A stretch of DNA of 64,000 bases, taken from the NCBI GenBank assembly GCA_947499935.1, contig CANMQH010000005.1, forward strand, positions 1 to 64,000, given 5' to 3'. The DNA comes from an uncultured Algibacter sp. (GTDB lineage Bacteria > Bacteroidota > Bacteroidia > Flavobacteriales > Flavobacteriaceae). A model generated the notes under the pieces. That model worked only from the letters and a program-made list of their open reading frames with translations, searched no databases and was not told the DNA's origin. The position numbers were made by a program, and so were the translations under genes. Shown in pieces: positions 8,149-17,047 of this stretch (its first letter is position 1; the number at the start of each line of letters is the position of its first letter).

Positions 8149-9327
8149 ATGCGACCAGATTTATTTGAAGCTCCTGATTATTATAACCTAGATGACCTTT
8201 TAACAGATGAGCATAAATTGGTTCGCAGCGCTACGCGTAAATGGGTTAAACGAGAGGTTTCACCAATTATAGAGGATTATGCTCAAAAAGCAGAGTTCCC
8301 AACTCAAATTATAGATGGTCTAGCAGAAATAGGTGCCTTTGGCCCTTATATACCTACTAAATACGGAGGCGCTGGATTAGACCAAATATCGTACGGCTTA
8401 ATTATGCAAGAAATTGAACGTGGTGACTCTGGCATTCGCAGTACGGCTTCGGTACAATCATCACTTGTTATGTACCCTATTTGGAAATTTGGCTCAGAAG
8501 CGCAACGCAAAAAATACTTACCTAAATTAGCCAGTGGTAAATGGATTGGTAGCTTTGGGTTAACCGAGCCAGACCATGGCAGTAACCCTGGCAATATGGT
8601 GACCAACTTTAAAGATAAAGGCGACCATTACCTTTTAAACGGTGCCAAAATGTGGATTAGTAATGCGCCGTTTGCTAAAATAGCTGTAGTATGGGCAAAA
8701 AATGAAGAAGGACGCATACATGGTCTTATCGTAGAGCGAGGCATGGAAGGGTTTTCTACGCCCGAAACTCATAATAAATGGTCGTTAAGAGCCTCATCTA
8801 CTGGTGAGCTTATTTTTGACAATGTTAAAATACCTAAAGAAAATTTACTTCCTAACAAATCTGGATTAAGTGCTCCTTTAGAGTGTTTAGATTCTGCAAG
8901 ATATGGCATTGCTTGGGGCGCTATTGGTGCTGCTATGGATTGTTATGATACCGCCTTAAGATACAGTAAAGAACGTATGCAATTTGGAAAACCCATTGGT
9001 CAATTTCAGTTGCAACAAAAAAAGCTAGCCGAAATGATTACAGAAATCACAAAAGCACAATTATTAGCATGGCGATTAGGTGCTCTAAAAGACCAAGGTA
9101 AAGCTACCTCAGCACAAATATCTATGGCAAAACGCAATAATGTAGATATGGCTATAAATATAGCACGAGAAGCTAGACAAATTCTTGGTGGCATGGGTAT
9201 TTCGGGCGAATATTCAATCATGAGACACTCCATGAATCTTGAAAGCGTAATTACTTACGAAGGTACACATGATATTCACTTACTAATTACAGGCTTAGAC
9301 ATAACAGGTTTAAATGCTTTTAAATAA
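8149..9327 (+). CDS. acyl-CoA dehydrogenase, glutaryl-CoA dehydrogenase type
   Basis: 392 aa FAD enzyme. It contains the substrate-site segment RSTASVQSSLVMYPI (close to the RSAMSVQSSLVM of human glutaryl-CoA dehydrogenase), the FAD segment GLTEPDHGSNPGN, and the catalytic glutamate E371 in ITYEGTHDIHLLITG. These features place it in the GcdH group, which oxidises and decarboxylates glutaryl-CoA to crotonyl-CoA in lysine and tryptophan breakdown. The sequence cannot prove substrate choice; a short branched-chain acyl-CoA remains possible. A saccharopine dehydrogenase family gene lies 2.6 kb away, which fits lysine catabolism weakly. Confidence 0.85.
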   Translation: MRPDLFEAPDYYNLDDLLTDEHKLVRSATRKWVKREVSPIIEDYAQKAEFPTQIIDGLAEIGAFGPYIPTKYGGAGLDQISYGLIMQEIERGDSGIRSTASVQSSLVMYPIWKFGSEAQRKKYLPKLASGKWIGSFGLTEPDHGSNPGNMVTNFKDKGDHYLLNGAKMWISNAPFAKIAVVWAKNEEGRIHGLIVERGMEGFSTPETHNKWSLRASSTGELIFDNVKIPKENLLPNKSGLSAPLECLDSARYGIAWGAIGAAMDCYDTALRYSKERMQFGKPIGQFQLQQKKLAEMITEITKAQLLAWRLGALKDQGKATSAQISMAKRNNVDMAINIAREARQILGGMGISGEYSIMRHSMNLESVITYEGTHDIHLLITGLDITGLNAFK

Positions 9328-9335
9328 AAACCCTT

Positions 9336-10235
9336 ATGTTTTCTTCAAAAAAAAGATTAGACAAAGCCTATAAAGAAGCCAAAGTTATAGAGTTTGATAA
9401 CGACAGTAAATTTATTTTATTTAGCGACTGTCACCGCGGTGATAATAGTTTTGCAGATGACTTTGCAAATAATAGAAATATATACTTCCATGCTTTAAAA
9501 CACTATTATTCTGAGGGGTTTGAATATTGCGAAATTGGAGATGGCGACGAACTCTGGGAAAACCTATCCTTCTCATCCATACTGCATGCGCACAAAAATG
9601 TGTATATGCTTATGCAAGCTTTTCATAAGGAAAATAAACTGCACATGATTTGGGGAAATCATGACATGGTGTACAGAAACCCCGCATATATAAAAAAGTA
9701 CTTGCACTCGTATTTTGATAAAAAACTTGGAAAAGACGTTCCATTACTCCCTAATATTGAATATCATGAAGGTATTATTTTAAAACACAAAAAAAGCAAA
9801 CAAGAGTTATTTTTAACACACGGCCATCAGGCCGATTGGTGGAATTATTTGTTTTGGAAATGGAGCAGATTCATGGTTAGAGTACTTTGGAAACCATTAA
9901 ATGTAATGGGCATAGCAGACCCCACAAGCCCAGCCAAAAACTACAGTGAGCTTATAAAAGTAGAACGCCGAACAAAAAAGTGGATTACTCAAAACAATAA
10001 TTTAATAACTATAACTGGACATACTCACAGACCACGTTTTCCAGAACCTGGAGACATTGCTTTTTTTAACGATGGTAGTTGTGTTCACCCAAGAAGTATT
10101 ACAGGTATTGAAATTGAACATGGTGAAATTTCACTTATTAAATGGCAAATTAACACTAATGATGATGGTGTTTTGCAAATTGTTAGAGTTTTACTAGAAG
10201 GTCCAAAAAAGTTAATAAACTATAAAACAATATGA
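9336..10235 (+). CDS. calcineurin-like metallophosphoesterase
   Basis: 299 aa. The metal-binding motifs occur in the usual order: FSDCHRGD near residue 30, GDGDELW near 70, GNHD near 107, THGHQAD near 160, and GHTHRP near 228. Residues C/H/D at these sites bind two metal ions and hydrolyse a phosphoester. The family includes UDP-2,3-diacylglucosamine hydrolase LpxH, but SDCHRGD in place of SDLHL and the longer C-terminus argue for a distinct subgroup. No signal peptide is seen, so it is cytoplasmic or membrane-associated. The gene begins 8 nt after the acyl-CoA dehydrogenase and overlaps the next gene by 4 nt (ATGA). Confidence 0.8.
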   Translation: MFSSKKRLDKAYKEAKVIEFDNDSKFILFSDCHRGDNSFADDFANNRNIYFHALKHYYSEGFEYCEIGDGDELWENLSFSSILHAHKNVYMLMQAFHKENKLHMIWGNHDMVYRNPAYIKKYLHSYFDKKLGKDVPLLPNIEYHEGIILKHKKSKQELFLTHGHQADWWNYLFWKWSRFMVRVLWKPLNVMGIADPTSPAKNYSELIKVERRTKKWITQNNNLITITGHTHRPRFPEPGDIAFFNDGSCVHPRSITGIEIEHGEISLIKWQINTNDDGVLQIVRVLLEGPKKLINYKTI

Positions 10236-11068
10236 AAAAAACACTAAGCCTTTTGTGCTTATTTTTAGGTTTGAATTGCTATCCTCAATTTGATAAAGAC
10301 TTTAAGACAGAATATGATTCTTTTCAGTTTGTATCTAAACCGAGCCCTAATAGCCATTTAGCTAAATTTTTAGCAGAACATATTGATAAAAAAGAGTTAA
10401 AAACCATAAGCTATACCACTAGAAAAGCAGCATTAAAAAAAATCATTAGACTATCTTTTACACTTACTGGTAACGGAAAACCAACAAATTTCAGAATACA
10501 TACTGGCAATGATAAATTAAATAAAAAGCTAAAAAGTCTTTTTAAAACCTATCCTCTGGAAAAGTTAGGCATTAAAAGAAAAAATAAACTTGGTAAATAC
10601 AGTGTGCAATTATTTTCTAAAGAAAAAAGGAAAACAATTATAAACTCTAGTTCAATTGCTGTTTATGATGTTCCTCCAATTCTTAACAGTTGTAAAAATA
10701 TTAAACGCCATTCTAGATTAACTAGCTGTTTTTATCAAGGTTTAAATAAGCATATTGTTCAAAATTTTTCAACTGAAATTTTCAAGAAAAAGAAACTAAA
10801 AAAAACAAAAAGCATCCATATTTATCCATTATTCTCTGTAAATCTTGAGGGCAAAATCTATAATATAAACGAAATAAATTTCAAGTTTGACCATTACAGT
10901 AATCGGCGTAATTATTATCCGCCTTCAAAAAATATACAAGTAGAACTTAACAGAGTTATTCGTTCGTTTAATTTAATAGAAGTACCAGCAACCAGAAATG
11001 GTAAACCTAAATATTTTAATTATGATACCTTCTATATTCTAACCATTGAAAAAAATAACAAAGAATAA
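10232..11068 (+). CDS. secreted protein of unknown function with two TonB-C-like segments
   Basis: 278 aa with an N-terminal signal peptide (KKTLSLLCLFLGLNCYPQ). I do not recognise the family. Two segments resemble the fold of the TonB C-terminal domain. The first is residues 65-125: a strand, a GNGKP turn, then helix LNKKLKSLFKTYPLEKLGI. The second is residues 190-278: LEGKIYNI, then VELNRVIRSFNLIEVPATRNGKP. The resemblance is by pattern only. Mature product is Lys-rich and probably periplasmic. It overlaps the metallophosphoesterase gene by 4 nt, so the two are translationally coupled. Confidence 0.6.
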   Translation: MKKTLSLLCLFLGLNCYPQFDKDFKTEYDSFQFVSKPSPNSHLAKFLAEHIDKKELKTISYTTRKAALKKIIRLSFTLTGNGKPTNFRIHTGNDKLNKKLKSLFKTYPLEKLGIKRKNKLGKYSVQLFSKEKRKTIINSSSIAVYDVPPILNSCKNIKRHSRLTSCFYQGLNKHIVQNFSTEIFKKKKLKKTKSIHIYPLFSVNLEGKIYNINEINFKFDHYSNRRNYYPPSKNIQVELNRVIRSFNLIEVPATRNGKPKYFNYDTFYILTIEKNNKE

Positions 11069-11103
11069 CACTAAATCAAAAACACAATTTTCATATCTAT
11101 TAA

Positions 11104-11898
11104 ATGATTCAAAAACAATATGAAGGGTTTATAAATACACCATGTTTGTGGGTAGACAAAACTGTTTTTGGTTTACATCAGTTTAAAATAATACCAGAAA
11201 TTAAAAAATTCAATATTCCTATTGACGAAAAATTACGTTTAGGAAAATATGTAGAGCGTTTTGTTTCTTTTCAATTAAAGCAAGAAAAAAATATTACTGT
11301 TTTAGCAGAAAACATACAGGTACAACAAGATAAAACGACGTTAGGTGAATTAGATTGTTTGCTAACAAAAGACACCAAACCCATACACTTAGAAATTATA
11401 TACAAATTTTACGTTTATGATGCATCTATGGGAACAGATGAAATAGATTGTTTTATTGGTCCGAATAGAAAGGATTCTCTTAAAGAAAAACTCAATAAAC
11501 TTAAAAATAAGCAACTCCCTATTTTACATACTGATGCCTGCGAAAAATATTTAAAAAAACTACACCTCAATCCAACAAACATATTACAACAAGTTTATTT
11601 TAAAGCCCAACTATTTGTACCATTTTCTAACCAAAATATTCAACTTAACATTTTAAACATAAACGCCATTGCTGGTTTTTACATTAAACAAGATGAACTT
11701 AAACAATTAACCGATTGTAAATTCTATAAACCTATTAAAAAAGATTGGCTTATTCTCCCTCACAAAAACGTAAACTGGCTAAATTTTAAAACTTTTAAAG
11801 TAGAAGCACAAGATAATGTAGAACAGAAATTCTCTGTACTCTATTGGGTAAAATTTAATACTGGTGAATTAAAAAAAATGTTTTTAGTATGGTGGTAA
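11104..11898 (+). CDS. DUF1853 family protein, nuclease-like fold possible
   Basis: 264 aa. The motif LGKYVERFVSFQL near residue 46, then TLGELDCLL near 78 and PIHLEIIYKFYVYD near 92, match DUF1853. The spacing E...GELD...(E)xxxK resembles a PD-(D/E)xK nuclease core, and I infer but cannot prove that activity. No signal peptide. The gene starts 35 nt after the secreted protein and is convergent with the saccharopine dehydrogenase gene, 16 nt away. Confidence 0.72.
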   Translation: MIQKQYEGFINTPCLWVDKTVFGLHQFKIIPEIKKFNIPIDEKLRLGKYVERFVSFQLKQEKNITVLAENIQVQQDKTTLGELDCLLTKDTKPIHLEIIYKFYVYDASMGTDEIDCFIGPNRKDSLKEKLNKLKNKQLPILHTDACEKYLKKLHLNPTNILQQVYFKAQLFVPFSNQNIQLNILNINAIAGFYIKQDELKQLTDCKFYKPIKKDWLILPHKNVNWLNFKTFKVEAQDNVEQKFSVLYWVKFNTGELKKMFLVWW

Positions 11899-11914
11899 AA
11901 ACCAACAAGTTTCA

Positions 11915-13279
11915 TTAATAATTTAAAGCATTATACCCTAAATACGGCACCTCTTTTTCATGAAATGTAATACCAAATGTTTCTAATTCTTTTAAAATAG
12001 GCTCGTAAATTTCTTTGGTTGTTGGTATTTGTACACCAGGCGAAGTTATTGTTCCATTTAATATAGCTAACGTTGCAATTGCTACAGGTAACCCTACTGT
12101 TTTTGCCATAGCCGTATATGTTTGATCTTCTCCAAGGGCAACCATATTGGCATCTATTTGATAATACTTTTCTGCTTTCTTATAACCAAATTTATGATAC
12201 ATAACAACCATATCCTTATCCTCCTCTGCTAATGTCCAACTATCCATAAGAATTTTTTGTAAAATCTTAGCTGGGGTAGCTTTTTTAAGTTTTACACGTT
12301 TTTTAGCATTAAAAATATCGAGCTCTATGAGTTTATCCCATACAATATCATCTTGATCAATTTTAAGCGCATGTCTTAATTTTAATTCAACAGAATCTGA
12401 TGGACTATATGGCAAAAAAGCATTAATAAAATCTCGATAGCTCATATTTTCACTATCATCAATAGTATAACTATCATCAGTCATGCCAAGAGATACAAAA
12501 ATATGCCACGCTCTACTAAAACCAACACGTCTTATCGTGCCACGATACAGTGTTTTGACTTTATTTAAACCATAAATTGTCTGATACTTTAAAGAATCTC
12601 GATTGGCATAAGCTTCAAATCGTCCAAAACCCTCTATATCTAAAAATTCAGTACGTCTAAATAATCGATTATAAGGAATATACTTATACGTGCCTTCTTG
12701 CAAAAATTTTGCAGCACTACCTTGACCTGCCACTACAACATTTCTAGGATTCCATGTAAATTTATAATTCCAAAGGTTATTATCGCTTTCTGGAGCAACC
12801 AAGCCTCCTGTAAAAGATTCAAATAAAACAACCTCTCCACCGTCGTCTCTTATTCGATCTAATACTTGCATAGCACTCATGTGATCTATGCCGGGGTCAA
12901 CTCCAATTTCATTCATTAACACAAGCCCTTTGGACTTGGCTTCTTTATCTAGAATTTGCATTTCTGGACTCACATAAGAAGCCGTAACCATATGCTTATT
13001 ATACAAAATACAATCTTTAGCTACCTCAATATGAAAACGAGCAGGTAGCATAGACACCACAATGTCTGCATTTTTTATAGCTTCTATACGTGATTTTTCA
13101 TCAAAAACATCTAATGTAATTGCTTTTGCATTTTGATGATTTCCAACTAATTTTTTGGCACTATTTACATTTAAATCCCCCACGGTAATAAACAAGTTTT
13201 CGTTATCCGATTTATCCAATAGATATCTTAAAAGACTTGATGTCGATTTTCCTGAGCCAATAATTAAAATATTTCGCAT
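11915..13279 (-). CDS. saccharopine dehydrogenase family protein (LYS9-like)
   Basis: 454 aa. The N-terminal Rossmann motif ILIIGSGKSTSSLLRYLL (residues 4-21) binds NAD(P). It is followed by ADIVVSMLPARFHIEVAK and the central NEIGVDPGIDHMSA segment typical of saccharopine dehydrogenases that release glutamate and aminoadipate semialdehyde. The C-terminal half holds the substrate domain (GTIRRVGFSRAWHIF). The window has no lysine-ketoglutarate reductase, so the supply of saccharopine is unexplained. Carboxynorspermidine dehydrogenase is a related alternative, though the length and the GIDH segment favour the LYS9 group. Confidence 0.82.
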   Translation of the reverse strand: MRNILIIGSGKSTSSLLRYLLDKSDNENLFITVGDLNVNSAKKLVGNHQNAKAITLDVFDEKSRIEAIKNADIVVSMLPARFHIEVAKDCILYNKHMVTASYVSPEMQILDKEAKSKGLVLMNEIGVDPGIDHMSAMQVLDRIRDDGGEVVLFESFTGGLVAPESDNNLWNYKFTWNPRNVVVAGQGSAAKFLQEGTYKYIPYNRLFRRTEFLDIEGFGRFEAYANRDSLKYQTIYGLNKVKTLYRGTIRRVGFSRAWHIFVSLGMTDDSYTIDDSENMSYRDFINAFLPYSPSDSVELKLRHALKIDQDDIVWDKLIELDIFNAKKRVKLKKATPAKILQKILMDSWTLAEEDKDMVVMYHKFGYKKAEKYYQIDANMVALGEDQTYTAMAKTVGLPVAIATLAILNGTITSPGVQIPTTKEIYEPILKELETFGITFHEKEVPYLGYNALNY

Positions 13280-13389
13280 ACTGAGTTATGTTAAGTATTT
13301 TTGTTTTTTATATTTAAAATGCTAAAGTAATATTTAATTTTACGAAAAAAATAGATTTTATATTGTTTTAATGAGAATAATTTTATTAA

Positions 13390-13788
13390 ATGGTTAAAAA
13401 AATATTAATAACAGCATTTATGCTCGGTATTATCAGTATTATCTTAGGCGCATTTGGTGCTCATGGTTTAAAACAATTGATAGATACTCAGGCATTACAA
13501 ACATTTGAAACAGGTGTACGATACCAAATGTATCATGCCCTTTTTTTACTATTTGTGGGCAACACAACCCACCTTAGTCATAAAACAAAAAAATCAATAT
13601 ACTATCTCATTATTATTGGTGTTATATGTTTTTCTGGTTCAATTTATGGGCTGGCAACTAACACATTAACATCTTTCGATTTTAAATTATTTGGTTTTAT
13701 CACACCACTTGGAGGTCTTTTATTAATAATAGCTTGGAGTATTGCTCTTATTGGATTTATAAAAAACTTCCCTAAAAAATTCGATTAA
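13390..13788 (+). CDS. DUF423 family membrane protein
   Basis: 132 aa with four predicted membrane helices (about 5-25, 47-62, 70-90, 103-125). The segment LGIISIILGAFGAHGLK and YQMYHALFLLFVG match the DUF423 (YwdK/YgdD-like) family of small inner-membrane proteins of unknown role. It is divergent from the saccharopine dehydrogenase gene with 110 nt between them. Confidence 0.85.
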   Translation: MVKKILITAFMLGIISIILGAFGAHGLKQLIDTQALQTFETGVRYQMYHALFLLFVGNTTHLSHKTKKSIYYLIIIGVICFSGSIYGLATNTLTSFDFKLFGFITPLGGLLLIIAWSIALIGFIKNFPKKFD

Positions 13789-13802
13789 ATCATGGATACG
13801 TA

Positions 13803-13839
13803 AAATATTTGTCATTATTTTGCCAAATATTTAATTTTT
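13803..13839 (+). promoter_or_regulatory. pckA promoter with overlapping inverted repeat
   Basis: AAATATTTG (13803-13811) and CAAATATTT (13824-13832) are perfect 9-bp inverted copies with a 12-nt spacer. TTG at 13809-13811 and TAATTTTT at 13832-13839 are 20 nt apart and fit a -33/-7 pair with one mismatch in the -7 box. The dyad therefore brackets the core promoter, a good place for a repressor or activator of gluconeogenesis. Confidence 0.45.
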
Positions 13840-13849
13840 ATAACATTTT

Positions 13850-15466
13850 ATGGGAAATCAAAGTCATGTTACGAAAACGATTTCGTTAGATCAGTATGGT
13901 ATTAAAAACGCCAAAATTAGTTATCAACTACATCCTGAAGAACTACATGATATTAGTATATCTAGTGGCCAAGGTAAAGAAACCGATTCTGGGGCTTTAG
14001 CGATTAATACTGGAGAATTTACAGGGCGTTCACCAAAAGACCGGTTTATTGTTAAAGACGATATTACAAAAGACCATGTTTGGTGGGGTGATATCAATAT
14101 TCCTTTTGAATCTGGTAATTTTGATAAGCTATACGATAAGGTTGTAGACTATCTATCTAACAAAAACCTTTTTGTTAGAGACAGTTATGCATGTGCCGAT
14201 GCCGATTACAAATTGAATATTCGCATTATTAACGAGTATTCTTGGAGCAATCAATTTGCTTACAATATGTTTTTACGCCCAACAGACAAAGAACTAGAAA
14301 ATTTTACTCCAGAATGGACTATTATAAATGCTCCAGGCTTTATGGCAGACCCTAAATTGGATGGTACACGCCAACATAATTTTGCTATTTTAAATTTTAC
14401 AAAAAAAATAGCATTGATTGGTGGCACTGGGTATACAGGTGAAATTAAAAAAGGTATTTTTTCAGCTTTAAATTTCATACTGCCTGTTTATAAAAACACT
14501 CTGCCTATGCATTGTAGTGCTAATGTTGGTAAAGATGGAGATACCGCAGTATTTTTTGGATTATCTGGCACGGGTAAAACAACACTATCTACTGACCCCA
14601 ATAGAAGTTTAATTGGTGATGATGAACATGGATGGACTAAAGAAAACACTATTTTCAATTTTGAAGGAGGTTGCTATGCCAAGGTAATTAACTTAAATAA
14701 AGATAATGAGCCTGAAATATTTGATGCCATTAAAAAAGGTGCTATACTTGAAAATGTTGTTTTAGATGATGCTGGTCACGTAAATTTTGAGGATACTTCT
14801 ATAACTCAAAATACGAGAGTTAGTTATCCTATTAATCATATTGAAAATATACAAATACCATCAAAAGGTAAAAATCCAAAAAATATTTTCTTTCTAACAG
14901 CCGATGCTTTTGGTGTATTACCTCCAATTTCTAAACTAACACCTAGCCAAGCCGCATATCATTTTATATCTGGCTATACTGCTAAAGTAGCAGGTACAGA
15001 GGCTGGAGTTGTAGAACCTGTACCCTCTTTTTCGGCATGTTTTGGCGCGCCTTTTATGCCTCTACATCCTTCTAAATATGCAGAAATGCTAAGTGAAAAA
15101 ATGATTGAAGCTGGTGTTAATGTATGGCTGGTTAATACAGGATGGACAGGTGGCCCTTATGGCGTAGGTACCCGAATGAAATTAAAGTATACTCGAGCCA
15201 TGATTAACGCTGTTTTAAATGGAGACTTAGGACTCTATAATTATGACAACTACCACATACATTCTGTTTTTGGTGTTGCACAGCCAAGATCTTGTCCTGG
15301 AGTTCCAACTCAAGTTTTAAGCCCAAGGTCTACATGGAATAATGATCAAGCATATTATACAACGGCTTTTAAATTATCTAATGCTTTTAGAGAAAACTTC
15401 AAGAAATTTGAAGCCCACTGTAGTGAAGAAATAAGACGCGGAGGACCACAACGCTACGCGTTTTAA
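13850..15466 (+). CDS. pckA: phosphoenolpyruvate carboxykinase (ATP)
   Basis: 538 aa, normal length. The ATP-dependent type is shown by FTGRSPKDRFIV near residue 52, the kinase P-loop GLSGTGKTTLS near 238, LIGDDEHGW near 256, and NTGWTGGPYGVGTRMK near 430. The enzyme converts oxaloacetate and ATP to PEP, the entry to gluconeogenesis. The ATG follows a promoter with an inverted repeat, and a 14-bp terminator hairpin ends the gene. With ppc at 56950 this window holds both directions of the PEP-oxaloacetate node. Confidence 0.97.
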   Translation: MGNQSHVTKTISLDQYGIKNAKISYQLHPEELHDISISSGQGKETDSGALAINTGEFTGRSPKDRFIVKDDITKDHVWWGDINIPFESGNFDKLYDKVVDYLSNKNLFVRDSYACADADYKLNIRIINEYSWSNQFAYNMFLRPTDKELENFTPEWTIINAPGFMADPKLDGTRQHNFAILNFTKKIALIGGTGYTGEIKKGIFSALNFILPVYKNTLPMHCSANVGKDGDTAVFFGLSGTGKTTLSTDPNRSLIGDDEHGWTKENTIFNFEGGCYAKVINLNKDNEPEIFDAIKKGAILENVVLDDAGHVNFEDTSITQNTRVSYPINHIENIQIPSKGKNPKNIFFLTADAFGVLPPISKLTPSQAAYHFISGYTAKVAGTEAGVVEPVPSFSACFGAPFMPLHPSKYAEMLSEKMIEAGVNVWLVNTGWTGGPYGVGTRMKLKYTRAMINAVLNGDLGLYNYDNYHIHSVFGVAQPRSCPGVPTQVLSPRSTWNNDQAYYTTAFKLSNAFRENFKKFEAHCSEEIRRGGPQRYAF

Positions 15467-15481
15467 TAAAATTAAAATAAG

Positions 15482-15514
15482 AAAACGGATGATTTTTATT
15501 AAATCATCCGTTTT
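15482..15514. terminator. bidirectional terminator between pckA and the MORN gene
   Basis: A perfect 14-bp stem (15482-15495 with 15501-15514) with loop TTATT carries A-runs on one flank and T-runs on the other, so it can serve both convergent genes. Confidence 0.85.
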
Positions 15515-15530
15515 TATTTTTTTAAGAAAT

Positions 15531-16010
15531 TTATTTTTTCTTAGTGTCAATATATTTATTTTCTTTCCAAGTACCTTTCTTTACTATTTTTCCAGACTTG
15601 TCAAATAGTGTTCCTTTACCATTTTTTTTGTTATTTTTCCATTTTCCGCTCCATTTAGAATTATCTTGTTCTATCAAAGAACCTTTGCCATGACGTAAAT
15701 TATTTTTAAATGAACCTTCATAACGTCTACCATCTACCCAAGAATATGTTCCTCTTCCAGAAATAGAAAAATTAGAAAGCTGACCAGAGTATTTTGAGCC
15801 ATCAAACCAAACAATGTTACCTTTTATTAGATAACCTTCCTCAACTTCTACATCAAAATTTGTACCTTCAAAAGCAAATTTATGCCATCCATTAGGTAAT
15901 TGTTTAATATGGGGACTACTTGGAATTATATTAACATTTTGTGCCGTAATGCTAGCAATTGTAGTTATTATAAAACTCGCTGTTAGTATTCCTTTTTTTA
16001 TAATTTTCAT
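15531..16010 (-). CDS. secreted MORN-repeat protein
   Basis: 159 aa with a signal peptide (residues 1-23, ending ITAQ). From about residue 60 there are four MORN-like repeats of roughly 23 residues, for example FDGSKYSGQLSN, GRGTYSWVDGRRYEGSFKN and RHGKGSLIEQDNSKWSGKW. MORN repeats form an elongated beta sheet used for lipid or protein contacts. The exported location in a Gram-negative suggests a periplasmic or outer-membrane role, but the function is unknown. It is a single-gene unit with terminators on both sides. Confidence 0.82.
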   Translation of the reverse strand: MKIIKKGILTASFIITTIASITAQNVNIIPSSPHIKQLPNGWHKFAFEGTNFDVEVEEGYLIKGNIVWFDGSKYSGQLSNFSISGRGTYSWVDGRRYEGSFKNNLRHGKGSLIEQDNSKWSGKWKNNKKNGKGTLFDKSGKIVKKGTWKENKYIDTKKK

Positions 16011-16221
16011 TTTATATAATATTTATTTAATGTGTTAAGTCGATAGTACCGCCAAGCTACTTACAACAATAAAAAAATATTTATACCATTTTATATTTGA
16101 AATTACTGAAAAAATAAAGCATAGCCACTAATTACAGTTTGTTTTTATATTGATAAAAAAAGAATGTTTTATTAGGCCATATTAGATATGATATGGGATT
16201 AGCCTGCTTAAAATATCAAAC

Positions 16222-16259
16222 AAAAAAAGGGATGATTTTTAAAAACCATCCCTTTTTTT
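16222..16259 (-). terminator. terminator downstream of hemD
   Basis: AAAAAAAGGGATG (16222-16234) pairs with CATCCCTTTTTTT (16247-16259), with further T/A pairing inside. On the minus strand it follows the hemD stop directly. Confidence 0.8.
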
Positions 16260-16276
16260 GTTTTTTTAATTAAAGT

Positions 16277-17026
16277 TTATTTTCCTTTATTTGCTTTTTC
16301 AATATATTTATCTAAAGCCATAGTCATAGAAGGTGTTTCGGGTGTAGGTGCAGAAATATCTACGCGCAATCCCTTTTCTTCTACAGCTTTTATTGTTGTA
16401 TTTCCAAAAACGGCTATTCTAGTTTCGTTTTGTTTAAAATCTGGAAAATTTTGAAATAAAGATTCTATTCCAGATGGACTAAAAAACACAAGCACATCAT
16501 AGTACACATTAGCCAAATCTGAAAGATCACTGACTACAGTTTTATAAAACGTAGCTTGTTTCCAGTTTACCCCCAATGCATCTAAAGTTTGAGGTACTGC
16601 TGGTTTTACTTTATCCGTATTAGGTAGCAAGAATTTTTCGTCTTTATATTTTTTAATTAATGGCGAAAGTTCAGCAAATGTACGTTTACCAACATAAATT
16701 TTTCGCTTTCTGTATACTACATATTTTTGAAGATAATATGCAACAGCCTCTGACTGACAAAAGTATTTCATAGTATCGGGCACCTTAAATCGCATTTCGT
16801 CTGCAATTCTAAAAAAATGATCTACAGCATTTCTACTTGTTAGTATTATAGCTGTGTATTGACTTAAATCAATTTTTTGATGTCTTATCTCTTTTGCTGT
16901 TACACCTTCAACATGTATAAAAGGTCTAAAATCTATTTTTACGCGTTGTTTTTCTTGCAAATCGAAGTAAGGCGAGTTCTCTATTTTAGGTTCTGGTTGA
17001 GATACTAAAATTGTTTTTACTTTCAT
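16277..17026 (-). CDS. hemD: uroporphyrinogen-III synthase
   Basis: 249 aa from the ATG at 17026. A GTG at 17032 would add two residues and is less likely. Two-lobed HemD pattern: TILVSQPEP at the N-terminus, YTAIILTSRNAVDHFFRIA near 60, and the second-lobe segment DVLVFFSPSGIESLFQNF near 180, then IAVFGNTTIKAVEEKGLRV. HemD closes hydroxymethylbilane to uroporphyrinogen III with inversion of ring D in heme synthesis. HemD is poorly conserved, so the call depends on the SPSGIES and TSRNAVD segments. The membrane protein DUF4271 lies 15-22 nt upstream, forming a two-gene unit. Confidence 0.85.
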   Translation of the reverse strand: MKVKTILVSQPEPKIENSPYFDLQEKQRVKIDFRPFIHVEGVTAKEIRHQKIDLSQYTAIILTSRNAVDHFFRIADEMRFKVPDTMKYFCQSEAVAYYLQKYVVYRKRKIYVGKRTFAELSPLIKKYKDEKFLLPNTDKVKPAVPQTLDALGVNWKQATFYKTVVSDLSDLANVYYDVLVFFSPSGIESLFQNFPDFKQNETRIAVFGNTTIKAVEEKGLRVDISAPTPETPSMTMALDKYIEKANKGK

Positions 17027-17047
17027 AAGCACAGCTGTTATTTTTCT

